NCBI RefSeq assembly: GCF_042643485.1
Contig: NZ_JBHRSJ010000012.1
Span: 186,001-250,000 of the forward strand
Length of the DNA: 64,000 nucleotides
From: Azotobacter bryophylli
GTDB lineage: Bacteria > Pseudomonadota > Gammaproteobacteria > Pseudomonadales > Pseudomonadaceae
Reading direction: 5' to 3'
The notes under the pieces were generated by a model. That model worked only from the letters and a program-made list of their open reading frames with translations, did no database searches and was not told where the DNA came from. Positions 19,464-27,702 of the stretch are shown here, one piece after another; within the stretch, counting starts at the first letter, position 1, and the number at the start of each line of letters is the position of its first letter. A program made the position numbers and the translations under genes.

Positions 19464-20867
19464 ATGAGTCGATCAGCCCCAGCGGGGCAACTGGGCCGGG
19501 CGCTGCCGCTCGTCCTGACCCTGGCCCTGGGCGGCGCCGCCGGCGCCGCCCAGGAGGAGAAACCGACCAGCTACCTTCCGGTGGCGATCACCGAGGATTT
19601 CCACAGCGTCATGCAGCGTCTGGCAGGCGAGAAGGACAAGGTCATGCAGACCCAGAAGGCGTTGCTGGAGCAGCGCTACGACCTCGCCGACCGCCCCGTC
19701 GAAGGCGTCACCATGAGCCGCGGCAAGCCGGTGCAGGGCGGCGTGCGGGTCAAGCTGCCCATGGGCACCAGCTGGCACGAACTGGCCGGCCTCGGCCCCG
19801 ACCAGATCCGCCAGCGCAAGCTGTTCCCGGCCGGCTTCCTGCCGCTGCCCCATCCCAAGCACGGCGAAGGCGGCATGCTCTTCCCGAAGTTCGCCATCGA
19901 CGAGATCAACCGCCAGGAACAGCGCGACCTGACCCGCTTCGACCTGGACTTCGACCTGCCCGACCGCTTCCTGCCGGAATTCCCCGCGCCGATCTACCTC
20001 ACCACCCGGCCCGACCTGGGCGACGTGTCCCAGGGCAAGCTGGTGACGCTGATGAACTTCAACGAGCTGTTCAACGGCATCCTCAATCCGAAGCAGCTGG
20101 AAGGCCTGCGCCTGTTGCTCACGCCCTTCCCGCAGCAGCAGTTCAACGCCACCGAGGACCGCCGCAGCGAGCATCCGCACCGCGGCGTGGCCTGCTTCGA
20201 CTGCCACGCCAACGGCCACAGCAACGGCGCCACCCACCTGGTCGGCGACATCCGCCCGCAGGAGCTGCGCCACCGCCTGGACACCCCGCCGCTGCGCGGA
20301 GTGAACATCCAGCGCCTGTTCGGTTCGCAGCGGGCGCTGAAGTCGGTGGAGGACTTCACCGAGTTCGAGCAGCGCGCCGCCTACTTCGACGGCGATCCGG
20401 TGATCGCCACCAAGAAGGGGGTGAACGTCCTGGAGCGCGGCAGCCAGGTGCACTTCATGGGCGAGTTCCAGAACATCCTGGACTTCCCGCCGGCGCCCAA
20501 GCTGGACGTCGAGGGCCGGCTCGACCCGGCCAAGGCCAGCGAGCAGGAGCTGCGCGGCGAGCAGGTCTTCCACGGCAAGGGCGGCTGCGCCGGCTGCCAC
20601 GCGCCGCCCTACTACACCGACAACCTGATGCACAACCTGCGCACGGAGCGCTTCTTCGAGCCGCAGACGATCAACGGTCGCCTGGCCAAGGCCGACGGCC
20701 CGATCAAGACCTTCCCCCTGCGCGGCATCAAGGACTCCCCGCCCTACCTGCACGACGGTCGTCTGCTGACCCTGGACGACACCGTGGAGTTCTTCAACCT
20801 GGTCCTGCAGCGCGGCCTGAGCCAGGAGGAGAAGGCCGATCTGCTGGCCTTCCTGCGCACCCTGTAG
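19464..20867 (+). CDS. Di-haem cytochrome c peroxidase-like protein
   Basis: The protein has 467 aa from ATG 19464, preceded by GTGGAGG. A Sec signal peptide ends near GAAGAAQ. Two c-type haem sites are visible, CFDCH (about residue 250) and CAGCH (about residue 380), with a later PPYLHDGRLLTLDDTVEF block characteristic of the MauG/CcpA superfamily C-terminal domain. The N-terminal part (about 230 residues) is longer than in classical peroxidases and of unknown role. A periplasmic electron-transfer or peroxidase role is likely. Single gene. Confidence 0.82.
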   Translation: MSRSAPAGQLGRALPLVLTLALGGAAGAAQEEKPTSYLPVAITEDFHSVMQRLAGEKDKVMQTQKALLEQRYDLADRPVEGVTMSRGKPVQGGVRVKLPMGTSWHELAGLGPDQIRQRKLFPAGFLPLPHPKHGEGGMLFPKFAIDEINRQEQRDLTRFDLDFDLPDRFLPEFPAPIYLTTRPDLGDVSQGKLVTLMNFNELFNGILNPKQLEGLRLLLTPFPQQQFNATEDRRSEHPHRGVACFDCHANGHSNGATHLVGDIRPQELRHRLDTPPLRGVNIQRLFGSQRALKSVEDFTEFEQRAAYFDGDPVIATKKGVNVLERGSQVHFMGEFQNILDFPPAPKLDVEGRLDPAKASEQELRGEQVFHGKGGCAGCHAPPYYTDNLMHNLRTERFFEPQTINGRLAKADGPIKTFPLRGIKDSPPYLHDGRLLTLDDTVEFFNLVLQRGLSQEEKADLLAFLRTL

Positions 20868-20993
20868 CGCCTCCGGCAGGACTGCGGGCGGACCGTGCCG
20901 CCCGCGGCGCCAGCGCTTTCCGGCACGGCGGGCTGTCGTCCGCCGGCCGGCACGGGAATAATCTCCCGCCCACCGTCGCACCGATATCCGCCC

Positions 20994-21476
20994 ATGACCA
21001 AAGACCGAGCCCTCACGCTGATCCTCGCCCGCCTGGAGCAAGACCTCGACCTGGCCTCGCGCGCCGCGCAGGCCGCCCACGAAGCAGCGACCCACGAGGA
21101 AAGCGTCGCCGAGAACAAGTACGACACCCGCGGCCTGGAGGCCTCCTACCTGGCCGCGGGACAGGCGCGGCGGGTCGAGGAGTTCCGCCTGGCCCTGCAG
21201 CGCTACCGGGCGCTCCGGCTGCGCCCGTTCGACGCCGCGCGGGGCATCGAGCTGAGCGCGCTGGTGCGCCTGGGCGACGACCGGGGCGGCGAGCAGACCC
21301 TGTTCCTCGGCCCGGATGCCGCGGGCCTGCGCATCGCCGACGAGGGCGGATCGTTCATGGTCATCACCCCGCACTCGCCGCTCGGCCAGCGCCTGCTGGG
21401 CCGGGACGCGGGCGACGAGATCGAGCTGCAGCTGGGTGCGGCGTGCCAGCGCTACCAGGTGCTGGACGTCGCTTGA
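20994..21476 (+). CDS. GreA/GreB-like transcription elongation factor homologue
   Basis: The protein has 160 aa from ATG 20994. An N-terminal helical hairpin (LARLEQDLDLASRAAQAAHEAATHEESVAENKYDTRG) resembles the Gre coiled coil and is followed by a C-terminal FKBP-like Gre domain with VITPHSPLGQRLLGRDAGDEIEL. The family binds the RNA polymerase secondary channel. The short coiled coil ends in ENKYDTRGLEASY rather than the canonical GreA tip, so it may regulate rather than stimulate cleavage. Converges on yedI. Confidence 0.75.
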   Translation: MTKDRALTLILARLEQDLDLASRAAQAAHEAATHEESVAENKYDTRGLEASYLAAGQARRVEEFRLALQRYRALRLRPFDAARGIELSALVRLGDDRGGEQTLFLGPDAAGLRIADEGGSFMVITPHSPLGQRLLGRDAGDEIELQLGAACQRYQVLDVA

Positions 21477-21488
21477 GGAGGGAAGGAA

Positions 21489-22415
<927 letters not shown>

Positions 22416-22583
22416 GGGAAACTCCTTGTAGTGGATAGCCAGACAGTCGCCGTGCCCGGCCGGGCAGGCCAGTAAAACAGGTCGCCGAGCCGGAGCAAAG
22501 CCATGCCGCCGGCTTCCGGGCCGATTGTGATCCAGTCGACAAGAGCGCGGGCGGAACGGCCTGCGGGCCTCCCGCCCGGAGGT

Positions 22584-22862
22584 TCAGCGGTATTCGTAGC
22601 GGGGCAGCCGGATGCGGCTCTGGCTTTGCAGCGCCGCGATCGCCGGAGCCTGGCCGGCCTCTATGGCCAGATCGCGGCGCACCGAACCGATCACCCAGTC
22701 GAGCTGCAGCCGGCTCTGCACCTGCCCGTAGGACAGCGCCCGGCGGAGCACCGGGCGTCCGCCCTGCTGCAGGCTGAGCAGCAGGCTGCCATCCGGACGG
22801 TGCTGGGTGACGACGTCGAACTCGGGAAACGCAGTGCTGAGGATGTCCTCTACCTGCTTCAT
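22584..22862 (-). CDS. DUF3509 family small protein
   Basis: The protein has 92 aa from ATG 22862 (MKQVEDILSTAFPEFDVVTQHRPDGSLLLSLQQ). It is a small alpha/beta cytosolic protein with no signal peptide. The sequence pattern matches DUF3509, a family largely confined to Pseudomonas and relatives, of unknown function. The open frame continues upstream for 49 codons without support. Confidence 0.7.
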   Translation of the reverse strand: MKQVEDILSTAFPEFDVVTQHRPDGSLLLSLQQGGRPVLRRALSYGQVQSRLQLDWVIGSVRRDLAIEAGQAPAIAALQSQSRIRLPRYEYR

Positions 22863-23325
22863 GGCAACGACTCCGCTGGTTGACCCGTGGGCCTGCTGTT
22901 CAGCAGCCTTCATGCCAACCGAAGATGGCCGGCGGATCAACGGGTTGCGTCGGAATCTCCCGGCAGAGGCCATGCAAAATGCAAGATGCCCGCCGAACGG
23001 AACGTGCAAATTGCCCTGTCGGCGCCATCCGTCGGCTCCTTTTCCGTCATGGGAACCTGCCTGGGCGAGCGACCGCCAGGAAGGCCGGAATAGCCGCTTA
23101 GCATATGTTTATTACAGACTGTTTACTGACAGTTCAAAGATCTTGATCTCAAAGCCGGTTTTTCCTCAATAAAAGCGCTCGTAAACTTGCTCGCACCTGA
23201 AAAGGGAAAGCGAAACACCATCTTACGAGGCTTAAGCAAACGACCTCCGGATGTTTCGCGGTCGCTTCAGTAGAAGTACGAAACAACTGGGGCTCGCAAA
23301 GTTTGCAAATCTCGGTACCGACAGA
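22863..23325. other. 463-bp intergenic stretch with tandem TGTTTA repeat and candidate promoter
   Basis: GC falls sharply after about 23095. Two 14-nt imperfect direct repeats starting TGTTTA lie back to back at 23106-23119 and 23120-23133. A possible promoter follows: TTGATC (23143-23148), 17 nt, TCAATA (23166-23171). This would give a long leader of about 145 nt for the DUF2790 gene, with the repeats placed where an activator would bind. No RNA family is recognised here. Confidence 0.4.
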
Positions 23326-23589
23326 ATGAAAGTGTTACTGGCTCTGATGATGGCCGCCACCTCGGGCTTCGCTCTCGCCACCGAAACCGCCGAAGCCGCG
23401 GACGCCCAGTCCCAACCCGCCCTCGAGCACTACAGCTATTCGAGCAAGCTGGACATCGCCCGGGTGATCGACCAGACCCCCATTCCCGCCGTCTGCGCGG
23501 TCGTCCCCCGGCAAATGACCTACGAAGACCACCAGGGCCATCGGCATACCGTCGAATACCTGGTGATGGGGAACGGCTGCACGCCGTGA
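23326..23589 (+). CDS. DUF2790 small periplasmic protein
   Basis: The protein has 87 aa. The signal peptide MKVLLALMMAATSGFALA is clear. The mature protein contains KLDIARVIDQTPIPAVCAVVPRQMTYEDHQGHRHTVEYLVMGNGC, the DUF2790 pattern with two Cys (probable disulfide). The family occurs in many copies in Pseudomonas, often under metal or stress control; that is background knowledge, not shown here. A strong terminator follows. Confidence 0.8.
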   Translation: MKVLLALMMAATSGFALATETAEAADAQSQPALEHYSYSSKLDIARVIDQTPIPAVCAVVPRQMTYEDHQGHRHTVEYLVMGNGCTP

Positions 23590-23611
23590 CGCCCCGGCAG
23601 TAAACCGCCCA

Positions 23612-23640
23612 AGCCCCTGTCCGCAGGGGCTTTTTCTTTT
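23612..23640 (+). terminator. Rho-independent terminator of the DUF2790 gene
   Basis: An 8-bp stem AGCCCCTG / CAGGGGCT with a TCCG loop is followed by TTTTTCTTTT. Confidence 0.92.
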
Positions 23641-23654
23641 CCAGCGGCGACGGA

Positions 23655-24107
23655 TCAGGGCTTGAGCCTGCAGTCGCGCCGCGGATCGCCGGGCAGGACG
23701 CAGGGTTCGCCGGCCAGGTAGCGGCGATAGATGGCCCGCAGCTCGGCATGGGTGTAGCGGCATTGCCGGCGCAGGCAGACGCTGTCGAAGCGGAAACGGC
23801 TGTCGGCTTCCGGCAGGCGGATGCGGATGGCCGGCCATTCCCCGCGGGCCGCATCGCCGGGGGTGAAGATCAGGCTGCCCTGGCGCTCGGGCCGGAGCCT
23901 GCTCAGGTAGGCGTAGTCGTAGACGAACAGCAAGGTGCGGGCGGACTTGAGCGAGCAGTCGATGCTGTTCTGGCAGGTCTGCGGGTCCTCCGCCGCGCCG
24001 GAGCGGACAGCGGGCGCGACGGCGGTCGGCGGCTCGCCGGAGGGACGACTGACGCAGCCGGCCAGCAGGCCGATGGCGAGGAAGACCACGGGAAGTCGCG
24101 AGCTCAC
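23655..24107 (-). CDS. Hypothetical lipoprotein
   Basis: The protein has 150 aa from a GTG start at 24107, chosen for the GGAGAG four bases before it. The leader SSRLPVVFLAIGLLAGC ends in a lipobox LAGC, so it is lipid-anchored. The mature part has five further Cys (QTCQNSIDC, SVCLRRQC, PCVLPGDPRRDC region) and a segment TLLFVYDYAYLSRLRPERQGSLIF. I do not recognise the family. It sits just downstream of fba, separated by a terminator. Confidence 0.65.
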   Translation of the reverse strand: MSSRLPVVFLAIGLLAGCVSRPSGEPPTAVAPAVRSGAAEDPQTCQNSIDCSLKSARTLLFVYDYAYLSRLRPERQGSLIFTPGDAARGEWPAIRIRLPEADSRFRFDSVCLRRQCRYTHAELRAIYRRYLAGEPCVLPGDPRRDCRLKP

Positions 24108-24123
24108 GGTACTCTCCGAAAGA

Positions 24124-24151
24124 CGAAAGCCCCGCCTAGGCGGGGCTTTCG
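24124..24151 (-). terminator. Perfect 13-bp hairpin terminator after fba
   Basis: Arms CGAAAGCCCCGCC and GGCGGGGCTTTCG are separated by TA. On the minus strand the hairpin is followed by TCTTTCGG, so it ends the fba transcript. The U tract is interrupted. Confidence 0.8.
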
Positions 24152-24166
24152 AGGGGACGCGCCGGA

Positions 24167-25231
24167 TCAGTTGACCTTGGCGGTCAGCTCGCCCTTGGCG
24201 TAGCGCTGGCACATACCTTCCAGGGAGATCGGCTTGATCTTGGAGGCGTTGCCGGCGGTGCCGAAGGCTTCGTAACGGGCGATGCAGATGTCGCGCATGG
24301 CTTCGATGGTCTTGGCGAAGAACTTGCGTGGATCGAACTCGCTCGGCTGCTCGGCCATCATGCGGCGCATGGCGCCGGTGGAGGCCAGGCGCAGGTCGGT
24401 GTCGATGTTGACCTTGCGCACGCCGTGCTTGATGCCTTCGACGATCTCCTCGACCGGCACGCCGTAGGTTTCTTTGATGTCGCCACCGTACTGGTTGATG
24501 ATCGCCAGCCACTCTTGCGGCACCGAGGAGGAACCGTGCATCACCAGGTGGGTGTTGGGGATGCGCTTGTGGATTTCCTTGATGCGCTCGATGGCCAGCA
24601 CGTCGCCGGTCGGCGGCTTGGTGAACTTGTAGGCGCCGTGGCTGGTGCCGATGGCGATGGCCAGGGCGTCGACCTGGGTGGCCTTGACGAAGGCCGCGGC
24701 TTCTTCCGGATCGGTGAGCATCTGGCTGTGGTCGAGGGTGCCCTCGGCGCCGATGCCGTCTTCCTCGCCTGCGGTGCCGGTTTCCAGGCTGCCCAGGCAG
24801 CCCAGCTCGCCTTCCACCGACACGCCGCAGGCGTGGGCCATGGCCACGGTCTGCTGGGTGACGCGCACGTTGTAGTCGTAGTCGGCCGGGGTCTTGCCGT
24901 CTTCGCGCAGCGAGCCGTCCATCATCACAGAGCTGAAGCCCAGCTGGATGGAGCGCTGGCAGACGTCAGGGCTGGTGCCGTGATCCTGGTGCATGCACAC
25001 TGGAATGTGCGGGAATTCTTCGATGGCGGCGAGGATCAGATGGCGCAGGAAGGGGGCGCCGGCGTACTTGCGGGCACCGGCGGAAGCCTGGACGATCACC
25101 GGGGAGTCGGTCTTGTCGGCCGCTTCCATGATGGCGCGCATCTGCTCGAGGTTGTTGACGTTGAAGGCCGGCACGCCGTAGCCGAATTCGGCGGCGTGAT
25201 CCAGCAGCTGACGCATGCTGATAAGTGCCAT
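24167..25231 (-). CDS. fba: Class II fructose-bisphosphate aldolase
   Basis: The protein has 354 aa. Zinc and active-site segments are visible: HQDHGTSPDVCQRSIQLGFSSVMMDGSL, VEGELGCLG, AIGTSHGAYKFT and the HGSSSVPQEW block. Length and motifs match the Calvin-cycle-like subtype of class IIB aldolases used by Pseudomonas. It interconverts fructose-1,6-bisphosphate with DHAP and GAP, which in pseudomonads mainly serves gluconeogenesis. It is the last gene of the tkt-epd-pgk-fba cluster and is separated from pgk by 143 nt containing a hairpin. Confidence 0.95.
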   Translation of the reverse strand: MALISMRQLLDHAAEFGYGVPAFNVNNLEQMRAIMEAADKTDSPVIVQASAGARKYAGAPFLRHLILAAIEEFPHIPVCMHQDHGTSPDVCQRSIQLGFSSVMMDGSLREDGKTPADYDYNVRVTQQTVAMAHACGVSVEGELGCLGSLETGTAGEEDGIGAEGTLDHSQMLTDPEEAAAFVKATQVDALAIAIGTSHGAYKFTKPPTGDVLAIERIKEIHKRIPNTHLVMHGSSSVPQEWLAIINQYGGDIKETYGVPVEEIVEGIKHGVRKVNIDTDLRLASTGAMRRMMAEQPSEFDPRKFFAKTIEAMRDICIARYEAFGTAGNASKIKPISLEGMCQRYAKGELTAKVN

Positions 25232-25333
25232 CTACAGTAGCTCCCAGTAAGGATCTTATGATCGGGGTCCAGCCTGCCGCGACGACAGGCCGGATTCAAG
25301 TGTTCGGGGATTGCTGGCGGATACCCGCTCTGG

Positions 25334-25371
25334 CGTAGGGTGGGCAAGGCTACGCCGTTGACCACCCTACG
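25334..25371. repeat. REP-like hairpin between pgk and fba
   Basis: A perfect 10-bp inverted repeat, CGTAGGGTGG at 25334-25343 and CCACCCTACG at 25362-25371, encloses an 18-nt loop. GTAGGGTGG-type palindromes are a recurrent intergenic repeat in the P. stutzeri/Azotobacter group (from memory). It may stabilise or partially terminate the pgk transcript. Confidence 0.6.
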
Positions 25372-25374
25372 GCA

Positions 25375-26535
25375 TCACTTGGCGCACTCTTCCAGCACCG
25401 CCACGGCCGGCAGGACCTTGCCCTCGACGAACTCGAGGAAGGCGCCGCCGCCAGTGGAAATGTAGGAGATCTGCTCGGCCACACCGTACTTGTCGATGGC
25501 CGCCAGGGTATCGCCGCCGCCGGCGATGGAGAACGCCGGGCTGGCGGCGATGGCCTGGGCCAGCACCTTGGTGCCGTTGCCGAACTGGTCGAACTCGAAC
25601 ACGCCGACCGGACCGTTCCACAGGATGGTCTGCGAGGCCTTGAGCATCTCGCCGAACATCGTCGCGGTCTGCGGGCCGATGTCAAGGATCATGTCGTCGT
25701 CGGCCACCTCGCTGACGGCCTTGACGGTGGCCTCGGCGGTTTCGGCGAATTCCTTGGCGACCACCACGTCGACCGGCAGCGGCACGGCGACCTTGGCGGC
25801 GATGGCCTTGGCGGTGTCGACCAGATCGGCCTCGTACAGCGACTTGCCGACCTTGTAGCCGGCCGCGGCCAGGAAGGTGTTGGCGATGCCGCCGCCGACG
25901 ATCAGCTGGTCGCAGATCTCGGCCAGCGAGTTGAGCACGTCGAGCTTGGTGGACACCTTGGAGCCGGCGACGATGGCGACCATCGGACGGGCCGGCTTGT
26001 CGAGGGCCTTGCCCAGGGCTTCCAGCTCGGCGGCCAGCAGCGGGCCGGCGCAGGCGACCTTGGCGAACTTAGCGACGCCGTGGGTCGAGCCCTCGGCGCG
26101 GTGGGCGGTGCCGAAGGCGTCCATGACGAACACGTCGCACAGCGCGGCGTACTTCTGCGCCAGCTCGTCGGCGTTCTTCTTCTCGCCCTTGTTGAAGCGC
26201 ACGTTCTCGAACAGCACGATTTGGCCCGGCTGCACATCGACGCCGCCCAGGTAGTCCTTGACCAGCGGCACTTGGCGGCCGAGGGCTTTGGACAGGTACT
26301 CGGCGACCGGCTTGAGACTGTTCTCCTCGGTGTATTCGCCTTCGGTCGGACGGCCCAGGTGCGAGCAGACCATCACCGCGGCGCCCTTCTCCAGGGCTAG
26401 CCGGATCGTCGGCAGGGAGGCCTGGATACGCGCATCGCTCGTCACCACGCCGTCCTTCACCGGCACGTTGAGGTCTTCGCGGATCAGCACGCGCTTACCC
26501 TGGAGGTCGAGGTCGGTCATCTTCAACACGGTCAT
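25375..26535 (-). CDS. pgk: Phosphoglycerate kinase
   Basis: The protein has 386 aa, the normal bacterial length. It starts MTVLKMTDLDLQGKRVLIREDLNVPVKDG (3-phosphoglycerate-binding Arg/Asp region) and contains CSHLGRPTEG, LFENVRFNKGEKKN, AIVAGSKVSTKL and the C-terminal nucleotide loop SIAGGGDTLAAI with STGGGAFLEFVEG. It makes ATP and 3-phosphoglycerate from 1,3-bisphosphoglycerate, or the reverse in gluconeogenesis. It lies 12 nt after epd and is transcribed with it. Confidence 0.96.
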   Translation of the reverse strand: MTVLKMTDLDLQGKRVLIREDLNVPVKDGVVTSDARIQASLPTIRLALEKGAAVMVCSHLGRPTEGEYTEENSLKPVAEYLSKALGRQVPLVKDYLGGVDVQPGQIVLFENVRFNKGEKKNADELAQKYAALCDVFVMDAFGTAHRAEGSTHGVAKFAKVACAGPLLAAELEALGKALDKPARPMVAIVAGSKVSTKLDVLNSLAEICDQLIVGGGIANTFLAAAGYKVGKSLYEADLVDTAKAIAAKVAVPLPVDVVVAKEFAETAEATVKAVSEVADDDMILDIGPQTATMFGEMLKASQTILWNGPVGVFEFDQFGNGTKVLAQAIAASPAFSIAGGGDTLAAIDKYGVAEQISYISTGGGAFLEFVEGKVLPAVAVLEECAK

Positions 26536-26547
26536 GGAGAACAGTCC

Positions 26548-27597
26548 TTACTGGAGGTCGGCTTCGGCGGCGCGCAGAAAATGGCTGGCGACGTCGAGCA
26601 TGCGGTTGGCAAAACCCCATTCGTTGTCGAACCAGGCCAGCAGGTTGACCAGCCGGGGGCCGGAAACGCGGGTCTGGCTGCCATCGACGATGGCCGAATG
26701 GGGGTCATGGTTGAAATCGCAGCTGGCATGGGGCAGCTCGGTGTAGTCCAGCAGCCCCTTGAGCGGGCCATGTTCGGCAGCCCGGCGCAGCACCTGGTTG
26801 ATTTCCGCGGCGGAGGTGTCGCGCGACGTCTGCAAGGTGATGTCCAGGCAGGAAACGTTCACAGTGGGCACGCGGACGGCCTTGGCCTGGATGCGCCCGG
26901 CGAACTCCGGCAGCAGACGCTCGATCCCCCGCGCCAGCCCGGTGGACACCGGGATCACCGACTGGAAGGCCGAGCGCGTGCGGCGCAGATCCTCGTGGTG
27001 ATAGGCGTCGATAACCGGCTGGTCGTTCATCGCGGAATGGATGGTGGTGATGGAGACGTACTCCAGACCCACTGCCTCGTTCAAAAGTTTCAACAGCGGC
27101 ACGCTGCAGTTGGTGGTGCAGGAGGCGTTCGACACCAGCCTCTCGCAACCGGAGAGGCGCGCCTGATTGACGCCATAGACGATGGTGGCGTCGACATCGG
27201 CCTCGCTGGCCATCGGCTGGGAGAACAGCACCCGCGGCGCGCCGGCGGCCAGGAAACGCTCGCCGTCGGCGCGGGTGTGGTAAGCGCCGGAGCACTCCAG
27301 CACCAGGTCGATGCCGAGCGCGGCCCAGTCGACGCCTTCCGGCACGCGCTGGCGCAGCACCCTGACGCTGCTGCCGTTGAGATAGAGGCAGTCTCCTTCC
27401 ACCCGCACCTCGCCGGGGAAGCGGCCATGGGTGGAGTCGAAGCGGGTCAGGTATTCGACGCTGGCCTGGTCGGCCAGATCGTTCAGGGCGACGATCTCTA
27501 AGCCGTCCCGCGCGCCTCGCTCGTGGAAGGCGCGCAGGACGCAGCGACCGATGCGGCCGTAGCCGTTCAGGGCGACGCGGAAGGGACTGTTGGGCAT
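26548..27597 (-). CDS. epd: D-erythrose-4-phosphate dehydrogenase
   Basis: The protein has 349 aa of the GAPDH superfamily. The N-terminal NGYGRIGRCVLRAF is the NAD site. The catalytic block is SNASCTTNCSVPLL with the nucleophilic Cys. The replacement of several GAPDH-specific residues and the position between tkt and pgk favour Epd, the first step of the DXP-independent pyridoxal phosphate branch (erythrose-4-phosphate to 4-phosphoerythronate). A GapA role cannot be excluded by eye. Confidence 0.88.
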   Translation of the reverse strand: MPNSPFRVALNGYGRIGRCVLRAFHERGARDGLEIVALNDLADQASVEYLTRFDSTHGRFPGEVRVEGDCLYLNGSSVRVLRQRVPEGVDWAALGIDLVLECSGAYHTRADGERFLAAGAPRVLFSQPMASEADVDATIVYGVNQARLSGCERLVSNASCTTNCSVPLLKLLNEAVGLEYVSITTIHSAMNDQPVIDAYHHEDLRRTRSAFQSVIPVSTGLARGIERLLPEFAGRIQAKAVRVPTVNVSCLDITLQTSRDTSAAEINQVLRRAAEHGPLKGLLDYTELPHASCDFNHDPHSAIVDGSQTRVSGPRLVNLLAWFDNEWGFANRMLDVASHFLRAAEADLQ

Positions 27598-27621
27598 GGG
27601 CGCTCTTGTTCGTTCTGCGGA

Positions 27622-27689
27622 CGGGTGGCGCCTGGGCCGGCGCTGCCACCCGACGGAAGCCTGTGGGCGGATGGCGCCGGCGCCATCCG
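27622..27689. repeat. Two tandem hairpins in the tkt-epd gap
   Basis: The first has arms CGGGTGGC (27622-27629) and GCCACCCG (27645-27652). The second is a gapless perfect palindrome at 27668-27689 with arms CGGATGGCGCC and GGCGCCATCCG. Both lie in the 105-nt tkt-epd intergenic region. No U tract follows, so attenuation or mRNA end protection is more likely than full termination. Confidence 0.6.
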
Positions 27690-27702
27690 TCGCTGCGACA
27701 GG

